Shown in pieces: positions 22,161-34,499 of a DNA stretch of 64,000 nt (position 1 is its first letter; each line of letters starts with the position of its first letter). The stretch is from Lithobates sylvaticus (lineage: Eukaryota; Chordata; Amphibia; Anura; Ranidae): assembly GCA_028564925.1 (NCBI GenBank), contig CM053029.1, positions 579,515,455-579,579,454 of the forward strand, given 5' to 3'. Under the pieces are notes generated by a model. The model saw only the letters and a program-made list of their open reading frames with translations, was not told the origin of the DNA and ran no database searches. Position numbers and translations under genes: made by a program.

Positions 22161-22666
22161 TGTAACCACAGTTATGTCCTACCCACGTCTATCTTTTTTT
22201 TTTTTGTGCTTTCGCCTACATATCATTTTAGGGTGTTTTGTTCTCAATAAAAAAGTTTTAATCATATAAATTGTACAACCAGCTCTGTATGAGAATCGCT
22301 GTGACCTGTACAGGAGACTAATTTATAATAAGTTCTCTATTACAGACAAAGGCTTCCTAAAAAAAGAAACTCCACTGATAAAAGAAAGAATAAATCTTTT
22401 TATGTGTATATAATGGACACTGATTACTGCTGAATGATCCTGAACATTTAGTTCTTAGTTCTGTGTGTCACCCACACTATGTAACTCTTTACCTGAGATT
22501 GAGGCTTTGTTCTTCGTGTCTCCAGCTATTTCTCTATGAATTCCCAAGTGCATTTTCTAATCCACGTATGAACTTAATGTATTTAGAGTGGTTGTAAACC
22601 TCCGAAATGAAAAATGGACAAATAATTTCTCCCTATATATTGTGTACTTGCCTCAATCCAAAGCAC
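22161..22666. other. Unassigned AT-rich stretch
   Basis: No gene or element end is recognised. Confidence 0.4.
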
Positions 22667-22669
22667 TTA

Positions 22670-23069
22670 TGCCGCGTACACACGGTCGGAATTTCCAATG
22701 GAAACAGTCCGATGGGAGCTTTTCAACGGATTTTCCGACCGTGTGTTTTCCGACGGACTTTGGATTGAGAACCTGTTCTCAATTTTTCCGACGGAAAACC
22801 TTTCTATCGGATTTTCCAATCGTGTGTATGCAATTCCGACACGCAAAATTCCGACGCATGCTTGGAAACAATTCGACGCATGCTCGGAAGCATTAAACTT
22901 CCCTTTTATAGTGCTGTCGAACGTGTTTTATGCCGCTGTGTTACAGACCGTCAGAATTTGGTGTGACCGTGTGTAGGCAAGATAGTTTGAGCGAAAATTC
23001 AGTCGGAATTCCGACGGGAAAACCATCAGAGCTTTTTCCGACGAGAATTCCGACTGTGTGTACTCGGCA
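22670..23069. mobile_element. Harbinger-like MITE, full copy
   Basis: Ends are TGCCGCGTACACACGGTCGG and its inverted partner, with TTA at 22667-22669 and 23070-23072. Internal copies of the end motif create multiple hairpins. No transposase. Confidence 0.8.
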
Positions 23070-23187
23070 TTAGTGTGCTTCCATCTGCTATCTGCACTTC
23101 TGACAGGTTATGCCGACAACGCAGAATCCCAGGAGACAGCCCTGCCCAACTTCAGCACAGGGAAGGTGATTGCCACCCTCAGCTACA

Positions 23188-23300
23188 GTACACAGTACAG
23201 TGTTGCATGACCGCGCAATTGTCAGTAACGCAGTGCCATATAACAAAAAATGGTCTGGTCATAAAGGGGGCTAAATCTTCCGGAAGGTAAGTGTTTAAAG
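23188..23300 (+). repeat. 3' fragment of the TTAACC MITE family
   Basis: It contains 'gttgcatgaccgcgcaattg' and 'aaaaaatggtctggtcat', matching the right end of 12268-13180. Confidence 0.55.
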
Positions 23301-23646
23301 TGATGCATGCAGTGCAAAGGAACCCCTCTTAATCAGCGTGTGCCCAACTTCTCTCACATGCCGCTCTGTTCAAATGTCATAAATTTCATTTTTTTCATGC
23401 GCAATTAGTATGATAAAGCTGTGTTGGCAGCACACTGAAGAGCCAGACCTCTGCTCTCACTTAGAGCACAACTATAGAAGTCATCAGCGTTTCAACATTG
23501 CCCCTGCACAGTGCTCCAATCAACAACACTCGTCACTGTAGAGTCTGACCTTTGTGCTCTGTGTGAGAGCAGCGGTCCGGCTCTCCAGTGTGCTGATAAC
23601 ACAGGGCAATTTGTGCAGTATTTGGCACACATTCATAGCAAAAAAA

Positions 23647-23728
23647 GCCCACACACGATCGGATTTTCTGACAACATAATCCGATCTGACTTTTTCCATC
23701 GGAATATGCGACTGTGTGTACGGGGTAT
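23647..23728. mobile_element. Minimal Harbinger-like MITE
   Basis: A copy of about 80 bp with 'cacacgatcggattttc' on the left and the inverted 'gcgactgtgtgtacggggta' on the right, like the one at 11728. Confidence 0.6.
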
Positions 23729-23779
23729 TACTCTATACTAAGTTTTTTGGAAAAAAGTTTTGACTATAGTTCTACTTTG

Positions 23780-24306
23780 ATGAAAAATCTTTCTATCTAT
23801 GGTTGGCTTTACCTTGCAGTACAAAACTCGGAGGTCTCTATACAAACTTTCTCTAGACAGCACAAGAAGAACATCCCTGAAGCGGTTAACTATTCCCATA
23901 AACTTTATCAGAGAACTGGTACCATACATTGTATCAACCACATGAATACCCAAGTTCAGCCAGGTAAACAGTTATTAAGTTCTCTTTACAATCAAGTGGC
24001 ATTATCCCAAATCATGACTGGTGCCTCTGGTTCTTATAAATTTAGATCCAAAGACACCGACTGCTCTTCTTCTTCTTGACAATTGTTAAAGCCTACAATT
24101 TTCCTAGTTCTCAAAAAGATTAAATTTTTTTCCTGATGTCGGAGTATTTTCACTGCTGTGTTTTCTAAACCAATAAGGCTTCATAGAATTTAACGAAACC
24201 TACAATGAGAGGAACATGGAGGATATCATTGCTGAACTCTCTTTTTCGCACATGCTAGTTGCCTGGCTGTCCTGCCAAACTTCTAGTTTCAAAACAATGT
24301 CAATGA
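23780..24306. other. Unassigned stretch
   Basis: An open plus-strand frame of about 120 codons (23714-24079) crosses the MITE end and shows no domain that I recognise. I do not call it a gene. Confidence 0.4.
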
Positions 24307-24314
24307 CTTGGAAC

Positions 24315-24677
24315 CAGGGGCGGGCTGAAAACTCATGGGGCCCCCGGGCAATAGGAGATTATGGGGCCCCCAGGCAATCAGAGATTATAGGGCCACACAG
24401 TATACAATCACACAGTATACACATACATGTACACACAGTATACACAGACATGTTTCTATTGGCTGAAGGTACTGGAGAGGTGGGGCAGGTATAATCTCGG
24501 GATTTTTAGACCAAAAGGATGTCGGTAAGGGACATTTCAGAGACAGATGTAAAAAAAAACACAGATTTTTACATACTGTCCCTGGTTTTACTGAGGCTGG
24601 CAACCCTGATGGGGCCCCTTAGTGGCCCGGGGGCCCTCGGGCAGTGCCTGAGTAGCCGAATGGTCAGTCCGCCCCTG
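24315..24677. mobile_element. hAT-like MITE, perfect 8-bp duplication
   Basis: The flanks are CTTGGAAC at 24307-24314 and 24678-24685. Ends are CAGGGGCGGGCTGA and TCAGTCCGCCCCTG. The ends and the 'ggggcccccgggca' subterminal block are shared with the 2.8-kb element at 46807-49627. Confidence 0.85.
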
Positions 24678-24689
24678 CTTGGAACGATT

Positions 24690-25170
24690 ATGCAGATAAG
24701 GACTTCCAGGCCTTGTTCTGAAAGCTGGTGGGAGGTGGAGGCACTACCAGGGTCGCAAAAGTTGCACTTGCGACTGGGCCCTGGAATCCCACCACAGTGA
24801 GGGGGGCAAGATGACAGGAAAGGAGGCCAGCTGCAGAACATGTGAAAGGTCCCTGCTGTGGGACCATAAGGGCACTGGGCTTGGAGGGAAGTGCCACCAG
24901 AAGAAACGGCCCCGGCAGTCAGGGTAGCCCTTTATGAATTCTTGAACAGGGGCCCAGAAGGTTTTATTTACGCCTCTGCCAGTGGGTAAGCATTACAGCC
25001 AGACAATTAGCAAAGGAAGCAGCAATGGCAGCCCCCTAACTTTCTCTTATGGCAGATTTCTTTGGTCATTTTGGTCATTACCATCATAATGATGATATAT
25101 TTAATATAACTAAAATATGTTATTTTATTTGCTTCTCTTTGGAAAAAGAAAAAAAATATATATATATATA
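24690..25170. other. Unassigned stretch
   Basis: The phrase 'caggggcccagaaggtttta' near 24946 hints at a decayed hAT-like end. A short (TA)n lies near 25157. No gene is recognised. Confidence 0.3.
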
Positions 25171-25175
25171 TTGGT

Positions 25176-25430
25176 TATATCAGCCTTTCTCAACCTTTTC
25201 AACACAGAGGAACCCTTGAAAAAGTTCTCCAATCTCGGGGAACCCCTGCTAAAAAGTGGGAAGAATGGTCCTTACACTTGTGGTCATTGGGAAGAATTAC
25301 CTCCTTACAGATAGCTAAAAAGATCAATGGTGTCGGTGGGAACTTATCAGAGAGGCAGAAATGGCCCAATGCTGAAGGAACCCTTAGCAACCTCTGGAGG
25401 AACCCTGGTTGAGAATCACTGGGTTATATG
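25176..25430 (+). mobile_element. hAT-like MITE of the 'cagcctttctcaacc' family
   Basis: It begins 'tcagcctttctcaacctttt' and ends 'aaccctggttgagaatcact'. It contains 'tggtcattgggaagaatt', a copy of the motif amplified in the array at 48481-49528. Confidence 0.7.
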
Positions 25431-25436
25431 GATGAG

Positions 25437-25767
25437 CGAGTTTGGGGTGGAGGAACTTGACTGGCCTGTACAGAGTCCTGACCTCAACCCGATAGAACGC
25501 CTGTGGGATGAAGTAGAGTGAAGACTGCGAGCCAGGCCTTCTCGCCCACATCAGTTCCTGACCTCACAAATGCGCTTCTGGAAGAATTATCAAACATTCC
25601 CATAGACACACTCCTAAACCTTGTGGACAGCCTTCCCAGAAGAGTTGAAGCTGTTATAGCTGCAAAGGGTGGGCCAACTCAATATTGAACCCTACGGACT
25701 AAGACTGGGATGCCATTAAAGTTCATGTGCGTGTAAAGACAGGCATCACACAACTTTTGGTGATATG

Positions 25768-25768
<1 letters not shown>
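25437..25768 (+). pseudogene. Tc1-family transposase C-terminus and 3' end
   Basis: The plus-strand reading ELDWPVQSPDLNPIERLWDE carries the last catalytic region of a Tc1 DDE transposase (motif DLNPIE). It is followed by the C-terminal tail in broken frames and by the element's 3' end near 'cttttggtgatatggtgta'. The sequence is diverged from the two Tc1 copies at 338 and 4723, so it is a separate subfamily. The N-terminal two thirds are missing. An in-frame stop follows shortly after the catalytic Glu. The right end abuts a (TA)n tract, a common Tc1 target. Confidence 0.8.

Positions 25769-25823
<55 letters not shown>
25769..25823. repeat. (TA)n microsatellite
   Basis: About 27 TA units directly follow the Tc1 3' end. 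Confidence 0.95.
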
Positions 25824-25830
<7 letters not shown>

Positions 25831-26153
25831 TCGTACATTCGTAACTTTTTTTTTGTTGAATTGGTAATTTTCCGTGTCCCTTACAAAGGCGCTGCTTAAC
25901 GTGCTTCGAATGGATTGAACGAAAAAACGATATTCGTTGTTCCTGTTTTCGTTTTTTGGATTTTCTTCTTTCGTAGTTTCGTTGCTTCTAATTAGTTTTT
26001 TTCGGATTTTCTTTGTTTTTCATATTCGTTCGATTCGATTATTCGTTAAAAATTTTAGCGAATCATTTGTTCATTCGTACGATAACGAATGAACGAATAT
26101 AACGAATTTAAACGGAAAACTAATTAAAACGAAACGAATTGCACATGTCTAAT
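25824..26153 (-). repeat. 'Acgaa'-rich hAT-like MITE, one end
   Basis: It ends 'gaattgcacatgtcta', the same terminus as the copy at 57699-58495. The opposite end is replaced by the TA tract. Confidence 0.65.
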
Positions 26154-26885
26154 CTGTATATATTACATACTGTAGTAAGCGTGATCCACTGTAAAACATA
26201 GCCATACAGCTGACAGCAGGAGCTCGGTGTCACGAAAATGTGATTTTGAAGACCTGAAATTTAGCATTTAGAAATAGCGCAGCATGTGGTGTAGAATTAC
26301 CAGTTCAGATAACACATCACAAATATTGATCATGTACGGTACAAGGCTTACATGAGGTCAGTTACGATAGAACCACATATTAAAGCACCTTTTGCGTTTG
26401 CTAAAAGTAATTCAGGGAGATCAGCTTGCTTATGACTCACAAGCAACATTATCTAAGGTGACATCATTATGCTATCCCTGCAAGAGAAGTCATATCCTAC
26501 TACACAGTCATAAAAGAGTAATACGGTATGCTCCATGTAAAACTTACAGGAGCTAGTCAGTAAAGGTCGTGTCTTTAATTGCACCAATAAAAACATCATA
26601 ATGTTGTGTTTGTTATGTGCGGTTAGATGATTGATGAAGATGATTGATTGATGTAAATTGCGTACAATAATAAAGAATGGGGATGAAAACACAAGTTTGG
26701 ATTGGACCTTGGCTGTTCTGGTGTTCAGACAAAAACCTAAACATTTGCCTGATTGGTTGGAGCTGAATGTCATGTATGATAATGGTATCACTATGACTAT
26801 TATGTATGGCAGCTTCCCTCTGTCAGTGCTTGCTAAAAAGGAACAGCTCCCCCCCTCTTCCTTTATTATTCTATACCTCTGCTTA
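26154..26885. other. Unassigned stretch
   Basis: The longest frame (minus, 26453-26992) crosses into the next element and has no domain that I recognise. Confidence 0.35.
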
Positions 26886-26893
26886 CCTGATGA

Positions 26894-27506
26894 CAGAGGC
26901 GTAGCTTGAAGCTTGTGGGTCCCGATGCAAAATTTGACCTGGCCCCCTCCCCCCACTACCACCCACCACTTCCACCGTGTGTGCAGATACACCTACCGCA
27001 CGCCAAGATACTCAAAGTGGCTTAAGAGTTTTGAGTTCCCAGAGTTCATCCTTACATCACCCCTGGAGAACCAGAGGACAGGGATCAGAGAATCCAAGCT
27101 GGTGACTAGAAGACACTGAGCGGTGTCTTACCTCACCAGTGACATGGGTCCCATCGTGGCTACAGGACGGCACTCTTCTCCTCTTAACTCGCTGAGCTTG
27201 GTTACCATCCCATGTTGCCAGCACACAGCACAGACACTTCCCCATCCTTGGCTGTTCTCACCCCATGCTCCTCTCCATTCATGAAATGGCTCACAGCTTC
27301 TCCCCATCCAAGGAGAACAGAGGGGTGTGGACTGTGGAAGGCAAAGTAGAAGCCCAGTACTGGAGCATGGCTGTGGGGTCCTAGGGCAGTTCGGAGCTGG
27401 ACTTTGTGGAGGATATGATAATATGACAGGGAGGCTGCAGGGGCCCCCTGGAGCTAGGCGCGGGGTTGCGATTGTGACTCCTGCAACCCATTATGCTACG
27501 CCCATG
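26894..27506. mobile_element. hAT-like MITE with diverged 8-bp duplication
   Basis: The ends CAGAGGCGTAGCTT and ATGCTACGCCCATG are inverted. The flanks CCTGATGA and CCTGGTAG match at 6 of 8 positions. The interior is GC-rich, without coding sequence. Confidence 0.6.
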
Positions 27507-27514
27507 CCTGGTAG

Positions 27515-27807
27515 TGTTCTAAGCACAGTATGGGTACTCACCCCGGATCCAGCGTTGTCCCGCCGACAGCCTTCTGTGACCAGAAACAACTCGGTCCCGC
27601 ACCAACATCTTACTTGTGATGTCATTGAGAGGCCCACCGGCTCTTTCGGGTTCAGCCGGCGGGGCCTGGTGATGATGCGCTGCTAGGTCCGCCCCCTCCT
27701 ACTAGCTGCATGGAAGACTTAAGGCCTCCTTGGATATGTGACGTGCATATTTCAGGTGGCCCATATCTCAGGTGGCCCAGTGAGCACTATGCACATCATT
27801 TGTCTAA
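27515..27807. other. Unassigned GC-rich stretch
   Basis: No recognised exon or element end. Confidence 0.35.
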
Positions 27808-28246
27808 ACCAGGGGTCTCCAAACTGCGGCCAGAGGGCTAAATGTTGCCCTTTGCTTGCCTTTATCCAGACCTTGGGGTGCTATTCCTCCCAATAATATG
27901 AGGTACTATTCTTCCCACTGACACCAGCAATGGGGCAATATTCCTCCCACTGACACCAGCCATGGGGCACTATTCCTCCCACTCACACCAGCCATGGGGC
28001 ACTATTCCTCCCACTGACACCAGCAATGGGGCACTATTCCTCCCACTGACACCAGCAATGGGGCACTATTCCTCCCACTGGCACCAGCAATGGGGCACTA
28101 TTCCTCCTACTGAACACCAACCCTGAGGCCATATTTGTGACGCTGAGCCCAGGACATTTTCTACCCCCACTGGCCACAATATGGTCCTCCTAATGTCTAA
28201 AGGACAGTAGACCGGCCCTTTGTTTGAAAAGTTTGGAGACCCCTAG
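27808..28246. mobile_element. hAT-like MITE with internal 32-bp array
   Basis: Ends 'ccaggggtctccaaact' and 'agtttggagacccctag' are inverted. About eight units of 'cctcccactgacaccagcaa' plus 'tggggcactatt' lie at 27885-28115. The reverse complement of the unit resembles the 31-bp unit at 48481-49528. Confidence 0.7.
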
Positions 28247-28399
28247 TATAGGCGAATGAAGAAAAAAAAAGATAACAGAGAAAAAGAAAAGAAAAAACAC
28301 TGTCCTGTTTTTTTCTGATCCCCAGAGAGTTCTTTACCATGAGGTGCCATGTTGAACTTCCAGTGGCCAGTATGAGAGAGTGAGAGCAATAACACCAAA

Positions 28400-28719
28400 T
28401 TTACACACCTGCTCCCCATTCACACCTGAGACCTTGTAACACTAACAAGTCACATGACTCCGGGGAGGGAAAATGGCTAATTGGAAAATGGCTAAATGGC
28501 TAATTGGGCCCAATTTTGACATTTTCACTTAGGGGTGTACTCACTTTTGTTGCCTGCGGTTTAGACATTAATGGCTGTGTGTTGAGTTATTTTGAGGGGA
28601 CAGCAAATTTTCACTGTTATACAAACTGTACACTCACTACTTTACATTGTAGCAAAGTGTAATTTCTTCAGCGTTGTCACATGAAAAGTGAGGGGTGTAC
28701 TCACTTTTGTGAGATACTG
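28400..28719 (+). mobile_element. Tc1/mariner 3' terminal fragment
   Basis: The end 'gggtgtactcacttttgtga' then 'gatactg' is a common Tc1-type terminus in fish and frogs, followed by TA. No transposase sequence remains. Confidence 0.75.

Positions 28720-28768
<49 letters not shown>
28720..28768. repeat. (TA)n microsatellite
   Basis: A run of TA units follows the Tc1 end. The IYIYIY frames on the minus strand are by-products. Confidence 0.95.
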
Positions 28769-29630
28769 TGTATATACGTTGCGGTTTGCAAATGGTTTAC
28801 TGGGATTATGGCTGATATCTTCAGCAACTCCGGTACCGTTTTTTGTAGCTGGCATCTGGCTTTCTAATGAAAGCATTCCTTACGGCTCATGATCCGCCAT
28901 TTTATTCCCTAGGGTCTCTGCTAACACAAAAATGTATAATGTTTGGGGGCTAAAAGTAATTTTCTAGCAACAAATACGGATTTAAATTTGTAAACAAAAA
29001 GTGCCAGAAAAAGCCTGGTCGACAGGATCCTGATTGGCTGCTATGGGGCAACAATTACTTTTCAGATTCAGGCTAAACTGCAAAATACATTAATGGCAAT
29101 ATATCTCTAATCAATACACCTAATCTAGTTACCGACAACACCTCCCCCCTTTCTAATATAAACTGCCTCTAGAATACGCTATCACCCGGTAATGTATTGC
29201 TAAATATGTTATCACTCTTTAAAAACCTGTATCCTCTAACCAAGAGGTGACCCCACAGCTATATACGTACTAGTTGTCAAACAACATTGTCCGTGCTCTG
29301 AAATTATCTTAATTTGATATATCTGATCCTGGGATCAGGGAAAATCAATATATAATTTTCTGGGAAAGCAAAACACCAACACAAACTAAAAGAAACATAT
29401 GTCATACACTGAGCTATACAGAGACATAGATGATTGCGTGATAAGGAAACCGCGTGTCTGTTGCATATCTTCCACCTTCTAGCGATGTTCACAACTGTTA
29501 CATGACTTGCGATACTTCACTCTAAATGCATATTAGGGAAGGCAGTGACACGGCAAACATACATTCTATTTTAGTGACCACACAATACAAATACACCTTG
29601 AAAACAAACAAATACTCACAGATCCACAGG
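28769..29630. other. Unassigned stretch
   Basis: Unique-looking AT-rich DNA with no recognised gene. Confidence 0.4.
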
Positions 29631-29637
29631 TAAGATC

Positions 29638-29885
29638 TGGAATATGCAGTTCAGTTTTGGGCACCAGTTCTCAAAAAGGATATCGGGGAACTGGAGAAAG
29701 TGCAGAGAAGGGCAACCAAACTGATAAGAAACATGGAGGAGCTCAGCTATGAGGCAAGATTAGAGGAACTGAATTGAAACCCTCTTGAGAAGAGGAGATT
29801 AGGGTGGGATATGATCAACGCAAATAAATACATAAGGGGTCCATATGGTGAACTTGGTGTTGAGTTATTCACTTTAAAGAAGAAG
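29638..29885 (+). pseudogene. CR1 LINE ORF2 C-terminal fragment
   Basis: The plus-strand reading [20 protein letters not shown], then [20 protein letters not shown], then PLEKRRLGWDMI, is the same part of CR1 ORF2 as in 14196-14819 but diverged and in the opposite orientation. A stop interrupts it after the EELN residues and neither end of the LINE is present. It is an old truncated copy. Confidence 0.75.
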
Positions 29886-29889
29886 TGGA

Positions 29890-30840
29890 TCACAGGAGTG
29901 AAGTTCGTTCTGCACTCCTGTGACCAGGGCTTCACTGGGACAAAAATTTGACCTTGGACTTCATCCAGAACCGGCCCACTTTCATTTTGGAAACACGTAC
30001 AAAAACAAGTGAACAAGTGAAGTGGGAGGGCTAACGTCATGCAGGAACATTGCTACAGCCTCATTGGCTGGAATTTCAGAAACCGGCATTGCTGCACAGC
30101 CAATGGCTGCCTATATTTTTGTATTTTTTTTACACAATAATTGGGAGGGAGTTTGTAGTGGACGGTCAGTCGTTTTTTTGTTTTTGTATTTATTATATTA
30201 TCTATTACAATTTTGTTTATTTCTTTTTAAAATTCTTTTTAATATTTTTTTTTTATTATTTTTAAATATTTTTTTTCCACAGTGCTTCTGTGAAAGGGGG
30301 GAGGGGTATGGGACAGTGAACAGTGTCAGTAGTTTTTTATTTTTATGTATTCATTTTTTTACAATTTAATTATTTATATTTTTTTTTTCACAATGCTTTT
30401 TGGGGGGAGGGGGTTGGGGCAGTGGATAGTGTCAGTAGAGCAGGGGGGCTGGTGTCAGTAGTTTTTTATTTTATATATTTTGTACAATTGTATATATTTT
30501 TTTTACAATTGTATTAATAGTTATCACATTTTTTTTATCAGCCCTGTTGGGGGCTTTGGTGAGATATCAGCTGTCTAAACAGACCCCTGACATCTCCCCT
30601 TTGAAACAGAGAAAGGGACTGAGGACAGAGATTCCCCAGTCCCTTTCTCAGCTGTCTCAGCATTGAAAATTAGTGGACAGGAGACAGAAACTCCTGTTCA
30701 TTCATAAACGGAAGCAGAGTTTACTCTGCTCAGTTATCAAAAGATATAGGAGCGATCACTCTCTGTGTCTAATTGAGAAAAGGAAGGAGCCAGTAAATTA
30801 CATATTTACCGGCTCCTTCCTCCGCTCTGCATCCTGACAG
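29890..30840. other. AT-rich tract with T-run repeats
   Basis: Between 30130 and 30540 three diverged units share a 'cacaatgctt' core, T runs and 'agtgtcagtagttttttatt'. This suggests a decayed tandem repeat of about 120 bp. No gene is recognised. Confidence 0.4.
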
Positions 30841-31060
30841 ACCCCCCCCCCCCAGCCGGAGTGAGAGGAGGGAAGCCGGCTGTGGGGCACGCGGGGGATG
30901 GAGGAGAAGGACAGGGCAATGGAGGAGTGGTCAGAGAAGGACAGGGGACCGGAGGAGCAGTTGGAGCACACAGGGTCAGAGGAGGAGGACAGGGGACCAG
31001 AGGAGCACACAGTGGCAGAGGAGGAGGACGCGGAAAAGGAGGACACAGGGAACAGCCATG
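30841..31060. repeat. Purine-rich 'gaggaggacaggggac' region
   Basis: Imperfect tandem repeats of 'ggaggagcacac' and 'gaggaggacaggggac' give a long open but low-complexity frame. Confidence 0.5.
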
Positions 31061-31705
31061 GATGATCGATGTGGCAAGGGACAGCTGTCTCCCTGCATGG
31101 CTTTTTACCTCACAGCCACTGGAGGAAGAGGTGGAGAAGCGGCTGTCAGCTAAAAAGCCATGCAGGGAGATCAGTGCTCACAGCTGTTTCCTGCCGCACT
31201 GATCATCCCTGGCTGTGAACCAGGGACCATCCATGTGTGCATGGTGGCTCACAGTGGGCCCGTGTGCAGTGAACACCCTGAACACATGGATGATACGCCA
31301 ATGAGGCTGTCACTGAAACCAGCCCACTGAGCCATCGGCCCACAGGGAAACTCCAGGTAGTCCCAATGGCCAGTACAAGCCTGCCTGTGACCCATTTTCA
31401 GCAGACAGCGGGCTGAAGCCTGCTGTTGGCTGACGTCACAGAGCCAGGCAAGATCGCAACAATGAATTCGGGATCTGCCCACATGCCTGGGCCGGCACCT
31501 GGCTCGGCCTCTCAGCGAGCCTCTAAGAACCTAAGCTCCCATCCCCTCCACAGTCCAGCACTCCGGTGAGCGAAGGGTGGAGCAGAGTAGAGAGCGGTGA
31601 CTGACAGTCACCAACTCTCTGCTCAGGGAGCCCTGAGAACCGAGCGATCAGTAGTGTTTGATAGCTCAGTGTTAGAACCGACAGGAGGACCGAGTCTGCA
31701 TCCAC
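31061..31705. other. Unassigned GC-rich stretch with hairpin arms
   Basis: The inverted words 'ccctgcatggctttttac' (31092) and 'taaaaagccatgcaggg' (31152) could form a stem. The function is unknown. Confidence 0.35.
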
Positions 31706-31864
31706 CTAGGTAAGTATGCTGCCAAAAAAAGAATACCCATACTTCTCTTTTATGGTCATCACAAAAGACAAGGGAGCACTCTCTATGTCTGGAGGAAAAG
31801 ATTTCATCTCCAAATATGGAAAGGTTTCTTCACAGTAAGAGCATGCTACTTTAAAATCCTGTGT

Positions 31865-32300
31865 AGTGTGTTTTATTTTTGACACTTTTTTCAAGGTGAA
31901 TGGGTAGGGGTACAATGTACCCCATACTCATTCACATAGGGCGGGGGGCTGTGACCTGGGGGCCCCCTTATTAAAGGGGGCTCCCAGATTCCGATAATCC
32001 CCCCGCCCGCCGACCCTGACAACCAACTGCGAGGGTTGTTGGAAAGGGCCCTTGTCCTCATCAACATGGGGACAAGGGGGGGTGGGGGGCGCAGGGCCCC
32101 CCTGCCCCGAAGCACCTACCCCCCATGTTGAGGGCATGCGGCCTTGTACGGTTCAGGAGGGGGGGGCATGCTTGTCCCCACCCCCTTTCCTGACCGGCCG
32201 GGCTGCGTGCTCAGATAAGGGTCTGGTATCGTCTGAGGGGGGAACCCCACGCCAATTTTTTTTTTATTTTGGCGGGGGGTTCTCCTTCATCCTCAGCACA
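31865..32300 (+). repeat. DR-A repeat copy
   Basis: It shares 'gacacttttttcaaggtgaa', 'gttgagggcatgcggcc' and 'gataagggtctggtatc' with 20707-21500. Confidence 0.6.
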
Positions 32301-32329
32301 CAAGTCACACCGCAAGTCGGATCATGATT

Positions 32330-32562
32330 TTAGTTAGGGGTATCAGAGTAAAGGGGGCTAAATACAAATTCACGCCACACTTTTCACATATTTATTTGTA
32401 AAAAAATTTCAACCATTTATCATTTTCCTTCCACTTCACAATTATGTGCCACTTTGTGTTTGTCTATCACATAAAATCCCAATAAAATACCTTTACATTT
32501 TTGGTTGAACATGACAAAATGTGAAAAATTTTAAGGGGTGTAAATACTTTTTCAAGGCACTG
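32330..32562 (-). mobile_element. Tc1/mariner terminal fragment
   Basis: It matches the 5' end of the Tc1 copy at 338-1574 and ends in the same terminus followed by TA. No coding part. Confidence 0.8.
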
Positions 32563-32577
32563 TATGTATACTGATTA

Positions 32578-32806
32578 ATAGGGATGGGCTCAGGTATGTT
32601 TGGATTCTAGTCCCAACCCACCTGAGCAATTCCGCCAGGAAGCTGTCACTGCACACCGCCAATCATAGACAGTGAGGCATTTCCTGGCCCGCAGCTGCAC
32701 ATACACACATGGTATGATCATGATTGGCGGTGTGCAGAGACGGATTCCTGGCAGGATTGCTCAGGTGGGTTAGGACTAGGATCCAAACATGCCTGAGCCC
32801 ATCCCT
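32578..32806. mobile_element. hAT-like MITE, perfect 8-bp duplication
   Basis: The flanks are ACTGATTA at 32570-32577 and 32807-32814. Ends 'agggatgggctcaggtatg' and 'catgcctgagcccatccct' are inverted. It inserted 7 bp beyond the Tc1 terminus. Confidence 0.85.
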
Positions 32807-32814
32807 ACTGATTA

Positions 32815-33880
32815 CCATACATCGGCATGCCTATGGAAATGCATTACTGTCTAATTTCTATCCACAAAAAAGAGGGATAGAAAAAAAATAAAAATAAATG
32901 GAATGCCCATATGAAAGGGGCCGAAGAAAAAAAAATTGCTAGAAATAAAATTAAAAAAAATTGCTTTTTATTTATTATAGTAGCATTCCATAACTTTTAT
33001 AATTAAAATGTAAAGTTTTATGTGACTATCCTTTTGCTGAATGAATAGCAACAATAGAAGAGGAGAAATGACCATAACCGCATTTCTCCACTTACAGTTT
33101 TTAAGGTTCATTGAAGAAGAAACACAACTGGAAGCATTTTTGAGTATCTATTTTCTGTGCTTGCAAAATGAATAGCAGGCCATAAATAACCCACTTAAAG
33201 GTCCTTGGGCAAAAGAAAAGCTGTATTTATTTCGTATTCACAGTTTATCATGGGTATCAAATGTAGCTGGGAGCTCACCTACCCAACTCATTAGTTCCAG
33301 CCTTTGTTGGAAATATAGAATGTTCAGTGGCTAATGTTCGGGACAATGGAACAGGTGAGAGAGTTTCAAATCATTCACCTGGGGAAATAGCATTGTTTTG
33401 TCCAGCTGTCTATGGGTCACTTTGAAAACAGAAAGCACTCAAGGGATTCCTGCAGCTAAGAAGAAACTGGCTGAATCTGACACCACCGATTCTAACAATC
33501 CACTATCTATGGTATAGAATGTTTTATTGTTGTAAGCTGCAAGGGCTAAATCACACATGAGAACTTTGTGCTCCTCTCCTGTTGAATTCAGATTTCAAGC
33601 CAAAGCGTTGAAAATAACTTACAGGTGACAATATGAAAACCGCGTTAAGCGCGATTTGCATCAACAATGACAACAAAAAACATAACCGCCGTGAAATCAA
33701 AGAAGAAATAATTATTGGTCAGGGTGTTCCCACGCTGCTAAGTGCTAGGAATGTGTACACAGATGTTAGGTCTTGTACGTGGTCAGCTCTATTCCGTACA
33801 TTGAAATTCTTGCAGGTACAGATGAACTCTGGTGTCCCAGCCAAACCTTGGCTTCACTATACTTTCATGACAAGGTGCAT
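32815..33880. other. Unassigned stretch
   Basis: Unique-looking AT-rich DNA. No exon or element end is recognised. Confidence 0.4.
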
Positions 33881-33884
33881 TGCT

Positions 33885-34070
33885 AGAGGGGGTCCCACCT
33901 GGCGAGGTACGCCCATGTTGAGGGCATGTGGCCTGGTATTTTTCAGGAGTGGGGTACACCCTCACTCCCCTTTCCTGACCAGCCAGGCTGCATGTTCGAA
34001 TTAAGAGTCTAGTATGGAATTTAAGGTGGACCTCACAATTCTTATTTTTTTGCATGGAAAACCCCCTTGC
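33885..34070 (+). repeat. DR-A fragment
   Basis: It contains 'gttgagggcatgtggcctgg' and 'taagagtctagtatgg'. Confidence 0.6.
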
Positions 34071-34495
34071 CTATTGGCTCAGAATATGGTTATGTTTAAT
34101 TTGGAAGATTCAACTGCCATTGATTTCAACAGGGATCAGGTTCAATATCCAAACTTTATTGAAGTTTGCCAAGCAACGCATGTAGTGAACCCGCTCTATT
34201 TGAACCTTGGCTTTACACTATTTTCTAATCTAATGAGCTGCAAGCTGGGTTGTTTCCCATCCCATAGCCCATGTAAACAAAGGACAGGGATGTTGGTGGG
34301 CACATGCCATTAAATGAATTTAGGCATATGTACCTATAAGAGCTAACATAATTAGCATCCTGCCACTGTGTTTACGTGTGCTGAGGGGCAGAGAATGGCC
34401 TGGCCTGTAGCCAGAAAATAGCTCTGGGTTCAGTTTGTATGTTGCTCAGAAAACTTCACTGATATCAATAAGAGCCAAATCTGTCAAAATAAACA
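34071..34495. other. Unassigned stretch
   Basis: Nothing recognised. Confidence 0.35.
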
Positions 34496-34499
34496 TGCC

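Noticed and set aside
23714-24079. 121-codon plus-strand frame
   Set aside because: It starts in the end of a MITE and has no recognised domain. It could be tested by transcript data but is not supported here.
26453-26992. 179-codon minus-strand frame
   Set aside because: It spans the boundary of a MITE and shows no recognised family; likely chance.
28637-28876. Frames with IYIYIY repeats
   Set aside because: Translation of a (TA)n tract.
30861-31202. Gly/Arg/Glu-rich 113-codon frame
   Set aside because: Purine-rich low-complexity DNA without a domain or splice signal that I recognise.
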